Assembly: GCA_937925685.1 (NCBI GenBank)
Contig: CALAMI010000010.1
Coordinates: 124,001 to 188,000, forward strand
Source: Candidatus Binatia bacterium
GTDB taxonomy: Bacteria > Desulfobacterota > Binatia > HRBIN30
Length of the DNA stretch: 64,000 bases
Reading direction: 5' to 3'
Shown: positions 51,590 through 60,091 of the stretch, piece by piece
Layout of the letters: each line of letters begins with the position of its first letter
How positions within the stretch are numbered: the first letter of the stretch is position 1
Notes under the pieces: generated by a model
Told to the model about the DNA's origin: nothing
Seen by the model: only the letters and a program-made list of their open reading frames with translations
Database searches by the model: none
Made by a program: the position numbers and the translations under genes

Positions 51590-52738
51590 TCAAGCTAGGC
51601 CGAGTCGCCGGGCAATGATGACTTTCATAATTTCGTTAGTGCCGGCGTAAATAGTTTGCACGGCAGCGTCGGCATAGTCCATGGCGATAGGGTATTCCAA
51701 CATAAAGCCGTACCCCCCGTGCAGTTGAAGACACTCGCTGGTGAGGCGCTTTTGCAGCTCGGTAACCCACCACTTCGCCATACTGACCTCTTTGACGATC
51801 TCTTCTCCGCGGCAGTGCGCCACCAAGAGGCGGTCGATAAACGCTTGCCCGAGTTCGACTTCGGTGGCGAGCTCAGCGATTTTGAACTGCGTGTTTTGGA
51901 AGGAGGCAATGGGCTGTCCGAAGGCTCTCCGTTGTTTGACGTAGGCAATCGTGTCCTCGAGGGCCCGTCGGCAGGAGGCCAGAGAAGCGACTGCAATGCA
52001 AAGCCGTTCCTGCTGGAGCTTTTCCATGAGCATGCGGAAGCCTTTTCCCTCTTCTCCGAGTAAGTTCCGAGCTGGCACGATGCAGTCGTCGAAATAAAGC
52101 TCGCTGGTATCTTGGCCCCGCAGCCCGAGCTTTTCCAACTTCCGTCCGCGACGGAAACCAGGAAATGAAGACTCTACGAGAAACAAGCTGATCCCTCGGT
52201 GTGGTGGCTGCGCGGCTGGGTCGGTTTTTGCCACGACAATGAACAGGTCCGCAATCTGGCCGTTAGAGATAAAAGTCTTGCTGCCACTGAGTACGTAGTG
52301 GTCGCGATGCCTTACCGCGCGGGTTTGGATCGAGGCGAGGTCAGAGCCCGCGCCCGGTTCTGTCATTGCAATGCCTAGGATAAGTTCTCCGCGCATCGCA
52401 GGTACCAAGTATCGTCGCTTTTGATCCTCCGTCCCATAACTGGTGAGGTAAGGCATGCAGATATCGCAGTGAAGCGAGATCATCATGGCGTGGGCCCGGA
52501 GGTCAGCCATTTCCTCCATGATGATGGCGTCAAATAGAAAATCTCCGCCGGCACCGCCGTATTCCACTGGTTGATTCGCTCCAAGGAAGCCTTCTGCCCC
52601 AGCTTTTCGCCAGGTCTCTCGGTCGGTCATTCCGCGTTGATTCCACTCGGGGATCTTGGGAACGATTTCGCGTTCCGCGAATCGCCGAAATTGCTGGCGG
52701 AAAAGCTCGTGTTCTTTGGTGAAAATGTCACGCTTCAT
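51590..52738 (-). CDS. acyl-CoA dehydrogenase
   Basis: 382 residues from ATG 52738, which overlaps the patatin stop (ATGA). The FAD and substrate region is AMTEPGAGSDLASIQT, with SGSKTFISNG and the C-terminal GGYGFMLEYPIAMDY and YAGTNEIMK. The usual base Glu before GT in the Y-E-G-T-N-E-I segment is Ala here. A Glu at QQERLCIA aligns with the base position of isovaleryl- and long-chain acyl-CoA dehydrogenases, so that class is suggested. It ends a run with the patatin upstream. Confidence 0.93.
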   Translation of the reverse strand: MKRDIFTKEHELFRQQFRRFAEREIVPKIPEWNQRGMTDRETWRKAGAEGFLGANQPVEYGGAGGDFLFDAIIMEEMADLRAHAMMISLHCDICMPYLTSYGTEDQKRRYLVPAMRGELILGIAMTEPGAGSDLASIQTRAVRHRDHYVLSGSKTFISNGQIADLFIVVAKTDPAAQPPHRGISLFLVESSFPGFRRGRKLEKLGLRGQDTSELYFDDCIVPARNLLGEEGKGFRMLMEKLQQERLCIAVASLASCRRALEDTIAYVKQRRAFGQPIASFQNTQFKIAELATEVELGQAFIDRLLVAHCRGEEIVKEVSMAKWWVTELQKRLTSECLQLHGGYGFMLEYPIAMDYADAAVQTIYAGTNEIMKVIIARRLGLA

Positions 52739-53979
52739 TGCGGCACTGTTGAATTCCTTACGGTGACGAAAGCTTGACTTCGACGAGTTGCACACGAGAG
52801 GGATGGCTCTTCCAGATGGTCTACCCGTGGGCCTGCCTCTAGCCAGTTCTCAGCAGCCCGCAGTCCTGCAGCGTACATTTCGTCAAGGATTTTTCTGTCG
52901 AAGTACAGATACGATCCGGCGTTAAAGAGGCCATCGCGAGCAGGTCGCACCGCCTCGTATAGAAGAACGGCCCTGTAGGATCCTGGGTCTAAGCTAGCCA
53001 GGCGGTTTCGTTCCAAGAGCAGCTTACGGTCCACGTTGTAAGCGTTTTCCAAAAGACTATCGACGGTTCGTTCAACGGCCCGGCCGAAATGGGCAAGCGG
53101 TTCGCCGCCGGGCTCAGCAGGTTCGGTAATCAAGACCGGAACGATTTCCTCGGCGCCGAGTGCAACCACCGGGGCCAAGGGGGTGTTCACCAACAGGCCG
53201 CCGTCCCAGAGCAGGTGCGGTCCTATGCGAACCGGTGGAAACAGTAAGGGAATGGCACAACTGGCCATGATCATGTCTACGCTAATGGCGTCGACGATGT
53301 GATAATCAGGCGGGCGCGTTAACGGGGTTGCCCGAGTCACAAAACGTACTACGTGTCCACTGTGAGCATCGACAGTATTGATTGCGAGGTGGACACGATC
53401 AGTGGGTACCGTCTCTCCTCCGAGAGCGTCGACGAGGCGTTTTCGCAAGGCAGCCGTGTCGGCGAGGAAGGGTTCTTTAATGCCGGAGAGAAATTCGCTC
53501 ACGAGATCGAAACGCAAAGCCAGGATGTATTCCACGACAAATGCAAGAAAATCCCCCGGGCGTGGTGGTAAGTGGCCTTTGGCTCGTTGAAGAAGGTGGC
53601 GCCATCTGCGTCCCGGCACTAGAAGCCGTAAACCCTCCTGCACCAGAAGCGAAAAAAGGGTTTGCACCGCATCAGCAAAGAAGCGCGCACTAGCAGTGGC
53701 GGGTGGGTCGTCCCCGATTGAATGCCAAAATTCCAGCATTTCCTTGGGTGTTCGCCCAGCGGCTATCAATGCCGCATTGATGGCCCCGGCAGAGGTGCCC
53801 GAAATTGCTACCGGGCCCGAGGCGAAGCGGCTGTCATTAAGGAGACGCTCGTAGACCCCCACCTGAAAGGCTCCTCTTGCTCCGCCCCCGGACAACACCA
53901 TTCCCATTTTTCCTCGGCTGGGAAAACTACGGATTCGGCCTGGCTTCTTCCCTCTCATCGCACCACCTTCGCACGGCAC
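52735..53979 (-). CDS. patatin-like phospholipase
   Basis: 414 residues. The oxyanion loop is GGGARGAFQ (31-39), the catalytic Ser63 is in SGTSAGAINAAL, and the catalytic Asp is in LLWDGGLLVNTP. No signal peptide is visible, so it probably works on the cytoplasmic side of the inner membrane, releasing fatty acids from phospholipids or other esters. The next gene overlaps by ATGA and encodes an acyl-CoA dehydrogenase, which fits lipid recycling into beta-oxidation. Confidence 0.92.
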   Translation of the reverse strand: MPCEGGAMRGKKPGRIRSFPSRGKMGMVLSGGGARGAFQVGVYERLLNDSRFASGPVAISGTSAGAINAALIAAGRTPKEMLEFWHSIGDDPPATASARFFADAVQTLFSLLVQEGLRLLVPGRRWRHLLQRAKGHLPPRPGDFLAFVVEYILALRFDLVSEFLSGIKEPFLADTAALRKRLVDALGGETVPTDRVHLAINTVDAHSGHVVRFVTRATPLTRPPDYHIVDAISVDMIMASCAIPLLFPPVRIGPHLLWDGGLLVNTPLAPVVALGAEEIVPVLITEPAEPGGEPLAHFGRAVERTVDSLLENAYNVDRKLLLERNRLASLDPGSYRAVLLYEAVRPARDGLFNAGSYLYFDRKILDEMYAAGLRAAENWLEAGPRVDHLEEPSLSCATRRSQAFVTVRNSTVPQ

Positions 53980-54182
53980 CGCTCAACTGATGTTACTCGC
54001 ATTCCACGCCAAGCGAAACCAAAATAACCCTTTTCCCTCGCTTCTCCCAAGTCTCCACTACGCTCAAAGGCGCCTTTCGCCTCTCCCCTCTGGCTGTTTT
54101 AGGCGCAAACAACTAACCTTCTCCGCTCGGTATGGAGGGTGGTGCGACGGAAAGCAACGCCTGCTAGGCGAGCCAACCGGGC

Positions 54183-55190
54183 TCACCAGCCGAGCACCCA
54201 CGCGAAAATAAGCGGAGCAACAATGGTGGCGTCGCTCTCCACGATGAACCGAGGGGTGTTCACGCCTAGCTTACCCCAAGTGATTTTCTCGTTAGGTACC
54301 GCACCCGAGTACGAGCCGTAACTCGTGGTCGAGTCGCTAATCTGACAGAAGTAAGCCCACAACGGAGCCTCACGCCGCCCCAAGTCTTGATGCAGCATGG
54401 GCACAACGCAGATGGGAAAATCCCCCGCAATGCCCCCCCCAATTTGAAAGAAGCCAACCCCTGGAGGAGTCGCATTCCGCAAATACCATTCTGCAAGCCA
54501 CGTCATGTACTCTATTCCGGAGCGGACGATTTCCTGCCGAAGCTCGCGTTTGAGAACGTACGCAGCAAAAATGTTGCCCGTGGTGGAATCTTCCCACCCG
54601 GGTACAACGATCGGCACGTTGTTCTCGGCGGCCGCAACGACCCACGAATCTCGTGGGTCAATCTCGTAGTATTTCTCTAGCTCCCGAGACAAAATGAGCT
54701 GGTAAAAGTACTCGTGGGGGAAATAGCGCTGGCCCTGATCCTGTGCCTTTTTCCAAACCCGAAACAAATGATTCTGAAGCCGTCGGAATGCTTGCTCCTC
54801 TGGGATGCAGGTGTCGGTTACTCGGTTGTACTGCTGCTCTAACAGCGCCTGTTCGTCCGCCGGTGTCAAATCACGGTAGTTCGGCACCCGCTTGTAATGC
54901 GAGTGGGCCACAAGGTTCATGACGTCTTCTTCTAAGTTTGCACCCGTGCAGGAAATGATGTGAACCTTTTTCTGACGGATCATCTCCGCCAGGCTTTTTC
55001 CAAGCTCTCCGGTACTCATGGCACCGGCCAAAGCCACCAGCATTTTGCCGCCACGATCAATGAGGTCGGCATACGCCCGAGCAGCGTCCATCAAGGCCGC
55101 CGCGTTAAAGTGAAGAAAATGGTGTTCGAGAAAGCGCGAAATCGGCCCTAACTCCCGTTTCATCGCGCCCCACAAATTGGTGTAAGGCAA
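54183..55190 (-). CDS. deoxyhypusine synthase-like protein
   Basis: 335 residues of the DHS fold. ALAGAMSTGELG and SCTGANLEEDVMN (NAD region), PHEYFYQLI, VPGWEDSTTGN and the C-terminal TWGKLGVNTPRFIVESDATI are typical, and the Lys in TWGKL aligns with the catalytic Lys of DHS (imine-forming). Bacteria lack eIF5A, so bacterial members are thought to act on other amine acceptors, for example as homospermidine synthases. The present substrate is unknown. It lies between the ccm genes and the patatin gene on one strand. Confidence 0.88.
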   Translation of the reverse strand: MPYTNLWGAMKRELGPISRFLEHHFLHFNAAALMDAARAYADLIDRGGKMLVALAGAMSTGELGKSLAEMIRQKKVHIISCTGANLEEDVMNLVAHSHYKRVPNYRDLTPADEQALLEQQYNRVTDTCIPEEQAFRRLQNHLFRVWKKAQDQGQRYFPHEYFYQLILSRELEKYYEIDPRDSWVVAAAENNVPIVVPGWEDSTTGNIFAAYVLKRELRQEIVRSGIEYMTWLAEWYLRNATPPGVGFFQIGGGIAGDFPICVVPMLHQDLGRREAPLWAYFCQISDSTTSYGSYSGAVPNEKITWGKLGVNTPRFIVESDATIVAPLIFAWVLGW

Positions 55191-55243
55191 CTAGAGATGC
55201 AAGTGCTGCGGCGAAAAATTGTGGCGTTTCCTCCAGCAGACTT

Positions 55244-55690
55244 TCAACCCGCAGACGTATGTTCCCCCCGCAGCACTGGCCTGCTCCCTCCCTGCCTGGG
55301 GAGTTTCTGACCACAAGCGAAGCAGAAGGAAGCCGTTAGCGACTGCTCCGCGCCACACCGTGGGCAGTCGTAGCGTGATATTGACCTCGTCGGCTTTGCC
55401 ATTTGAGCTTGGTCTAGGCGTTTGATCTCGTCCATAGTCGCAAGTGCGATCTGCGCGTACTTGGTCCGAATGGCTTCGTAGTCCTCACGGGTGAGCTTGT
55501 TCATGTTCCAGTCAAACTCAGCCTCTTTGATCGCCGCGAGCGCCTCGTCTTTTCGCTTTTGAAGATCGGCTAGCCGATCCGCGGAAAGCGCCGGGTCCCA
55601 AGATTCACGACCTGCCTCAGGAGACCAAAATGGTCTAAGCACATAAATCCATGCGATGACGGCAAAGGCAACGATCAGGAAGAGCTCCAT
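55244..55690 (-). CDS. membrane-anchored zinc-ribbon protein of the ccm locus (CcmI-like N-terminus)
   Basis: 148 residues from ATG 55690. One membrane helix (about 3-20, LFLIVAFAVIAWIYVLRPFW), a coiled coil (about 35-95, LADLQKRKDEALAAIKEAEFDW, LTREDYEAIRTKYAQ), and a C-terminal zinc ribbon of two CxxC pairs (CPRCG, CFACG). The helix plus coil matches the N-terminal half of CcmI, which presents apocytochrome to the heme lyase, but the TPR part is replaced by the ribbon. It overlaps none and follows ccmH by 7 bases. Confidence 0.75.
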   Translation of the reverse strand: MELFLIVAFAVIAWIYVLRPFWSPEAGRESWDPALSADRLADLQKRKDEALAAIKEAEFDWNMNKLTREDYEAIRTKYAQIALATMDEIKRLDQAQMAKPTRSISRYDCPRCGAEQSLTASFCFACGQKLPRQGGSRPVLRGEHTSAG

Positions 55691-55697
55691 AGCAGGG

Positions 55698-56216
55698 TTA
55701 ATCCTCGAACCGTTCCAGTTCTCTTTGCAACCGCTCATCCTCTGCCAAATTGGGGCAGCCGGACCGGTCGGGTCGAGAATTCACTGGAATTGGGTTCCCC
55801 GCTCGAGTCCAGCGCCGCAATGTCCAAACGAGGAAAACACCCCCAACGGCGACGACAAAGAAGGGCGCAACCCAAGCGAGTAAATTGAAACCACGGGTAG
55901 TCGGTGAGGAGAGGATTTTTTCGCCGTATTTGGCTTCAAAATAACTTAGGATCTCCTTCTTGGTTTTTCCCAGAGCCATTTGCTCGCGAATTTCCTTGCG
56001 TAATGGCAGCGCGGAACTACAGTCGACGTGATTGCAACTGTGAACCGTCAGCCCGCAACCGCATTGGCACGTCAGGGATTCTTCCAGTTCCTGGAACGTC
56101 ACCCCGTGTTGAGTTTGAGCCCTCGACGCGGGCGCCAAGCCCAGTAGCGCCCCTACAACAAGCACCAGAAAAAGACGCCTGGTCTCTCGTATGCCGTGGG
56201 GAACAGTGCCGGCCAT
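55698..56216 (-). CDS. ccmH: cytochrome c maturation protein CcmH
   Basis: 172 residues from ATG 56216, 8 bases from the ccmF stop. Signal peptide to about residue 33. The Cys-rich active-site region is ESLTCQCGCGLTVHSC (Cys50, 52, 54, 61), followed by NHVDCSSALPLRKEI and one membrane helix (about 108-128). Typical CcmH has LRCxxCQ; here the motif reads CxCxC with extra cysteines, a form seen in delta-type lineages. It reduces the apocytochrome CXXCH thiols with CcmG, which is not found nearby. Confidence 0.88.
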   Translation of the reverse strand: MAGTVPHGIRETRRLFLVLVVGALLGLAPASRAQTQHGVTFQELEESLTCQCGCGLTVHSCNHVDCSSALPLRKEIREQMALGKTKKEILSYFEAKYGEKILSSPTTRGFNLLAWVAPFFVVAVGGVFLVWTLRRWTRAGNPIPVNSRPDRSGCPNLAEDERLQRELERFED

Positions 56217-56223
56217 TGGCAGC

Positions 56224-58221
56224 TTAAGAGAGGGAGTGCGAACCCGAACTGGCAGCGGCACTCGCCTCCCACTCAGGCACTTTGCGGGCCGATCTTTGTG
56301 GCCATGCGGCGATGAGGGTCCCAAACACAAGCGTTAGTCCGCCCCACTCGAGAAACCCGACCAATGGGTTGATATACGCTAGGATGGTTGCCGTCTGGCT
56401 CGCACTATCGTAACTTCCGAAAACGACGTATAGATCGCTGCCTAGGTGCGAGCGAATCGCTACCTCAGTGGCAGGCTGCTCGGGTTTTTTGTAGAAGCGC
56501 TTTTCCGGCTTAAGGGTATCGACACGCTGGTTGTGTTCGAAGACGGCGAGGTGTGCCGCCATGTGTGCGCTGTGAGCTGTCTCCCAAGCGTCGACCTTTT
56601 CGAACAACAGTCGGTAATGTCCGACCTCGAAAGCCTCCCCGGGCTTAACCGTTACCTGTTCCTCCACTCGAAAGGCAGACGTCCCTGTGATGGCCAGGAA
56701 AATCATGACCACACCGAGGTGGACCACATACCCGCCGTAACGGCGGCGATTCTTTGCCGTTAGCCGTGCCACGGCAACAGGCCACCGTTCTCCTAGCAGA
56801 AGTTGGCGTGCGCGGGCGCCCCGCCAGAACTCTTGCACAATCGTGGCGACGACGAACGCGCACAAAGAAAAAGATAGCAAAGCGTATCCATGACGTATTC
56901 CGCCCACAGTGCAGGCGACCGCGACCGTTACTCCAGCTACTGTGGGCCAAAAGAAATTGCGGCGCAGCGAAGCTAGCGAGGCGCGTCGCCACGCCAGCAA
57001 CGGCCCTACCCCCATGAGAAACAGCAGGAGCAAGCCTAAAGGCGTGTTCACCCGGTTGAAGAAGGGAGGGCCCACGGTGATTTTCACGCCGCGTACAGCT
57101 TCTGAGATTACAGGGAACAGCGTACCCCAAAACACCGCAAAGGCCATACCGAGGAAGACGAGATTATTGACCAGGAAAGCCGCTTCACGGGAGAGCATCG
57201 AGTCAATTTCGTTGGTGCTTTTCAGTACAGGTAACCGCCACATGAGGAGGGCGAAGGATAAGGTAGCCGCGACAGCAAGGAAGGCGATGAAGAAAGGCCC
57301 TAGGCCCGACTGAGTAAATGAGTGCACCGAGGAGATCACACCGCTGCGCGTGAGGAAAGTGCCAAAGATGGTCAGGAGGAAGGTCAAGATCACGAGCACC
57401 ATATTCCAGATCCTCAGCATGTTCTTCTTCTCTTGGATCATTACGGAGTGCAGGTAAGCAGTGCACGTCAGCCACGGCATGAGAGCAGCGTTTTCAACAG
57501 GATCCCACGCCCAATACCCCCCCCAACCTAGAACCCGGTAGGCCCAAAGTGCCCCAAACAAGTTGCCCAGACTAAGGAAAAACCAGGCAAATAAGGTCCA
57601 CCGCCTCGTCGTGCGGATCCAGACGTCGTCCAGTCGGCCAGTAACCAGTGCAGCAACCGCAAAGGCGAATGGAATTGAGCAGCCGACGTACCCAAGGTAC
57701 AGGGACGGCGGATGCATGGTCATCCAGTAATTTTGCAGCAAGGGATTGAGATCGCGTCCGTCCCCCGGGGTGAATGCTAATCGTTGAAACGGTGGGGTGA
57801 CGAACACCAGCAGCGAAGCGAAAAATACGGCGATTGCCATCAACGTCGCTGTGACCATGGGCATGAGGGTACGGTTTTGATGCCGGTTCTGAAGAATGAC
57901 TACAGCGGCCATTGAGGAAAGAATGGTTAGCCAAAACAACAGCGATCCCGCCTGCCCTCCCCACAAGGCTGCCACCGTGTAGTGGAGGGGCAACGTGCTA
58001 CTGGAATACTGGGCCACGTATTCCAAATTGAAGTCACGGCTCACGAGGCCACGAAGGAGGTCGGCCGTGGCCACGGTGGTGAACGCCCACATGGCAAGCA
58101 CTGCATGTTCTCCGCTACGGACAAGATCTTGCCGCTGCTTGAGACCACCCCAAATTGAAACAACGAGGGCGTAAGCACCTAAAACCCAAGCGATTACAAT
58201 GGCAACGGCGCCGCTATCCAT
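56224..58221 (-). CDS. ccmF: cytochrome c heme lyase subunit CcmF
   Basis: 665 residues, about 14 membrane helices. The WWD heme-handling motif is GWGGYWAWDPVENAALMPWL, with further histidines in LQNYWMTMHPPSLYLGYVG and RSGVISSVHSFTQS. It attaches heme from holo-CcmE to apocytochromes at the periplasmic side. Two overlapping palindromes lie 37 bases upstream (58258-58277). ccmE lies upstream, separated by 144 bases. Confidence 0.95.
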   Translation of the reverse strand: MDSGAVAIVIAWVLGAYALVVSIWGGLKQRQDLVRSGEHAVLAMWAFTTVATADLLRGLVSRDFNLEYVAQYSSSTLPLHYTVAALWGGQAGSLLFWLTILSSMAAVVILQNRHQNRTLMPMVTATLMAIAVFFASLLVFVTPPFQRLAFTPGDGRDLNPLLQNYWMTMHPPSLYLGYVGCSIPFAFAVAALVTGRLDDVWIRTTRRWTLFAWFFLSLGNLFGALWAYRVLGWGGYWAWDPVENAALMPWLTCTAYLHSVMIQEKKNMLRIWNMVLVILTFLLTIFGTFLTRSGVISSVHSFTQSGLGPFFIAFLAVAATLSFALLMWRLPVLKSTNEIDSMLSREAAFLVNNLVFLGMAFAVFWGTLFPVISEAVRGVKITVGPPFFNRVNTPLGLLLLFLMGVGPLLAWRRASLASLRRNFFWPTVAGVTVAVACTVGGIRHGYALLSFSLCAFVVATIVQEFWRGARARQLLLGERWPVAVARLTAKNRRRYGGYVVHLGVVMIFLAITGTSAFRVEEQVTVKPGEAFEVGHYRLLFEKVDAWETAHSAHMAAHLAVFEHNQRVDTLKPEKRFYKKPEQPATEVAIRSHLGSDLYVVFGSYDSASQTATILAYINPLVGFLEWGGLTLVFGTLIAAWPQRSARKVPEWEASAAASSGSHSLS

Positions 58222-58257
58222 TCGACTCGTTCCTGCTCTTTTCAGACAAGCGATTCA

Positions 58258-58277
58258 AGAAACGTTTCTCCAGAGAA
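58258..58277. promoter_or_regulatory. overlapping palindromes upstream of ccmF
   Basis: AGAAACGTTTCT (58258-58269) is a perfect 12-base palindrome, overlapped by TTCTC-CA-GAGAA (58266-58277). They lie in the ccmE-ccmF gap and could be an operator for a second promoter at ccmF. No regulator can be named. Confidence 0.3.
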
Positions 58278-58365
58278 GAATTTCTATGGTGTGCTCGCCT
58301 TGAGGCTCTATCAACGCGCCTCGGCGATCGCCTCTCTTTCTCCTCAACAACTCTTACCCATCGCC

Positions 58366-58818
58366 TTACTTCCTTGTGCCCTGAGAGTCGCTTCCAGGTT
58401 CGATCGCCTCGTACTTCGAGGGGCAAGACGTAAGCACCGTCTGAGCTCGTAAGATGGAGCCATCGTATTGCCCCTCCACAATGACGTCACTGCCCCCCTC
58501 GTCCCGAAACATATCGGGGACCACGCCGACGTAAAATACTCGGATCACGGGCGTAACGTGCCCATCATCCTGGAAGTCCCCTAGTTCGAACCAAACCTCC
58601 TCGCCCCTCGGACTCATACGGCGTTGCACTGATCCCGGGGTAACACGCCCGGCGATGCGAACTCCCTCCCCCACGAGCGAATGTCGCCGCTGCGCAAACT
58701 CTTCCACGGTGATGTAATAGACTGCGGTTTCCCGGACCCCCGTGTACATTAAGTATGCCACAGCGCCAACTAGCACGACCGCGGCAAATCCAAGGCGTGC
58801 TTTTCGCTTCATGTCCAA
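58366..58818 (-). CDS. ccmE: cytochrome c maturation heme chaperone CcmE, CxxxY type
   Basis: 150 residues: membrane helix (about 9-27), then an OB fold (VGEGVRIAGRVTPGSV, EVWFELGD, VIRVFYVGVVPDMF). The heme-binding segment reads LTSCPSKYEA, so the residue that covalently binds heme is Cys132 in CxxxY, not the His of the usual HxxxY. The CxxxY form is known from Desulfovibrio and some archaea. It carries heme from CcmC to CcmF. It follows the lpxA gap of about 260 bases. Confidence 0.9.
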   Translation of the reverse strand: MDMKRKARLGFAAVVLVGAVAYLMYTGVRETAVYYITVEEFAQRRHSLVGEGVRIAGRVTPGSVQRRMSPRGEEVWFELGDFQDDGHVTPVIRVFYVGVVPDMFRDEGGSDVIVEGQYDGSILRAQTVLTSCPSKYEAIEPGSDSQGTRK

Positions 58819-59080
58819 ACCCGCTTAGTGAAATGTTCCGTTGCTCGCAATGCTGCACTCTAGGTGCTCGACGGTTGCACCTCGAGTCCCCTCGCGCTTG
58901 CCTTTCCAAGTGAAAAGGCAGACGGCCCACAGCGATGATTCTCGATTCTCAATCTTTAGGAACGCCGCCGCTGCATGGGTCACGTGAGACGAGCTGATCC
59001 TTTTAAGACTTAGTGACGCAGCGCCACAAGGAAAATTTCAAGACGGCTCAGTTCGCGCAACTGGACCTGTTAAGCGGTAG

Positions 59081-59875
59081 TCACTCCTCTTCGTGGAATC
59101 GAACGCCACCTCCTCGACAAACGCCCCGCCGAGAGGTGCGGATGAATTCGAGAAGATAACGCACTTCCGGAGTCAGCAACTCCTTTTCCACTTCGCTGAT
59201 GCGGGTAGCCAGGTTTCCGGGCCGAAAAAAAAGCTTGCGAAATGCCTTGTGTACGGCCTGGATTTGGGCAGAAGAATACCCCGCTCGCCGCATGCCAACG
59301 CGGTTGACCGCCCGTACGGTATGAGTTCCGTCTACGATACAAAACGGGGGCACGTCTCGCGAGGTTCGCGACAACCCCCGCATGAGGGCCAGCTTCCCGA
59401 CGCGCACGTATTGGTGGACCACGCAGTTGCCAGAGATAAACGCTCCATCCTCCACAACAACGTGGCCGCCGAGCAGCGCGCCGCTGGCGAGAACGATGTT
59501 ATCACCTAGCGTGCAGTTGTGGGCTATGTGGGATGAGGTCATGAGAAAATTCCCGTGACCTATGCGGGTGACCGACCCTGGCTGTGAACCACGATGAATT
59601 TGTACGTACTCGCGGATCGTATTATTGTCTCCAATCCATACGAACGATTCCTGTCCGCCGTAGGCGCGGTCTTGCGGGGCGTCGCCGATCACTGCACCAG
59701 TGTGGATTACGTTGTAGGCCCCGATCCTGGTTGGACCTTGAATGACCGCGTGCGCCTGGATCCGCGTTCCCGCGCCAATGGTAACCGGCCCATCGATGAC
59801 AACGTAAGGGCCAATTTCAGCGCTCGGGTCGATTTCAGCTTTTGAGTCGACGAGAGCAGTCGAGTGAACGGCCAC
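59081..59875 (-). CDS. lpxA: acyl-ACP--UDP-N-acetylglucosamine O-acyltransferase
   Basis: 264 residues of left-handed beta-helix hexapeptide repeats (AEIGPYVVIDGPVTIGAGTRI, NTIREYVQIHRGSQPG). The catalytic His is in MTSSHIAHNCTLGD. The C-terminal helical part (RAVNRVGMRRAGYSSAQIQ) is normal for LpxA and not LpxD. It adds the first 3-OH acyl chain in lipid A synthesis, so the cell makes LPS. It stands without lpxD, fabZ or lpxB, inside the ccm run, 6 bases after yacG. Confidence 0.95.
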   Translation of the reverse strand: MAVHSTALVDSKAEIDPSAEIGPYVVIDGPVTIGAGTRIQAHAVIQGPTRIGAYNVIHTGAVIGDAPQDRAYGGQESFVWIGDNNTIREYVQIHRGSQPGSVTRIGHGNFLMTSSHIAHNCTLGDNIVLASGALLGGHVVVEDGAFISGNCVVHQYVRVGKLALMRGLSRTSRDVPPFCIVDGTHTVRAVNRVGMRRAGYSSAQIQAVHKAFRKLFFRPGNLATRISEVEKELLTPEVRYLLEFIRTSRRGVCRGGGVRFHEEE

Positions 59876-59881
59876 GGACGC

Positions 59882-60076
59882 TCACCCACGAGATTTCTTG
59901 GTCGGCGGAATAACCCGGTCTTCACTGCTGGTGCCCTGCTCCCAGTTTGGGCCGGGTATTCGGTAGCTTTCTGAGATCCACTGACCAAAATCTATAAGCT
60001 GGCAGCGCTCGGAACAAAAAGGCTTCCATTTGTTCTGTTCTCGAGGGACCACCCTGCGGCAAATAGGACAGTGCAT
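59882..60076 (-). CDS. yacG: YacG-type zinc-finger protein (DNA gyrase inhibitor family)
   Basis: 64 residues. The zinc site is Cys3, Cys6 (CPIC) and Cys21, Cys25 (CSERC), followed by LIDFGQWISESYRIP, the family signature. E. coli YacG binds GyrB and inhibits gyrase; whether that holds here is untested. It lies between ccmD and lpxA, an unusual place since yacG is more often next to coaE. Confidence 0.9.
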   Translation of the reverse strand: MHCPICRRVVPREQNKWKPFCSERCQLIDFGQWISESYRIPGPNWEQGTSSEDRVIPPTKKSRG

Positions 60077-60091
60077 CGCCTTTCGTGAATC

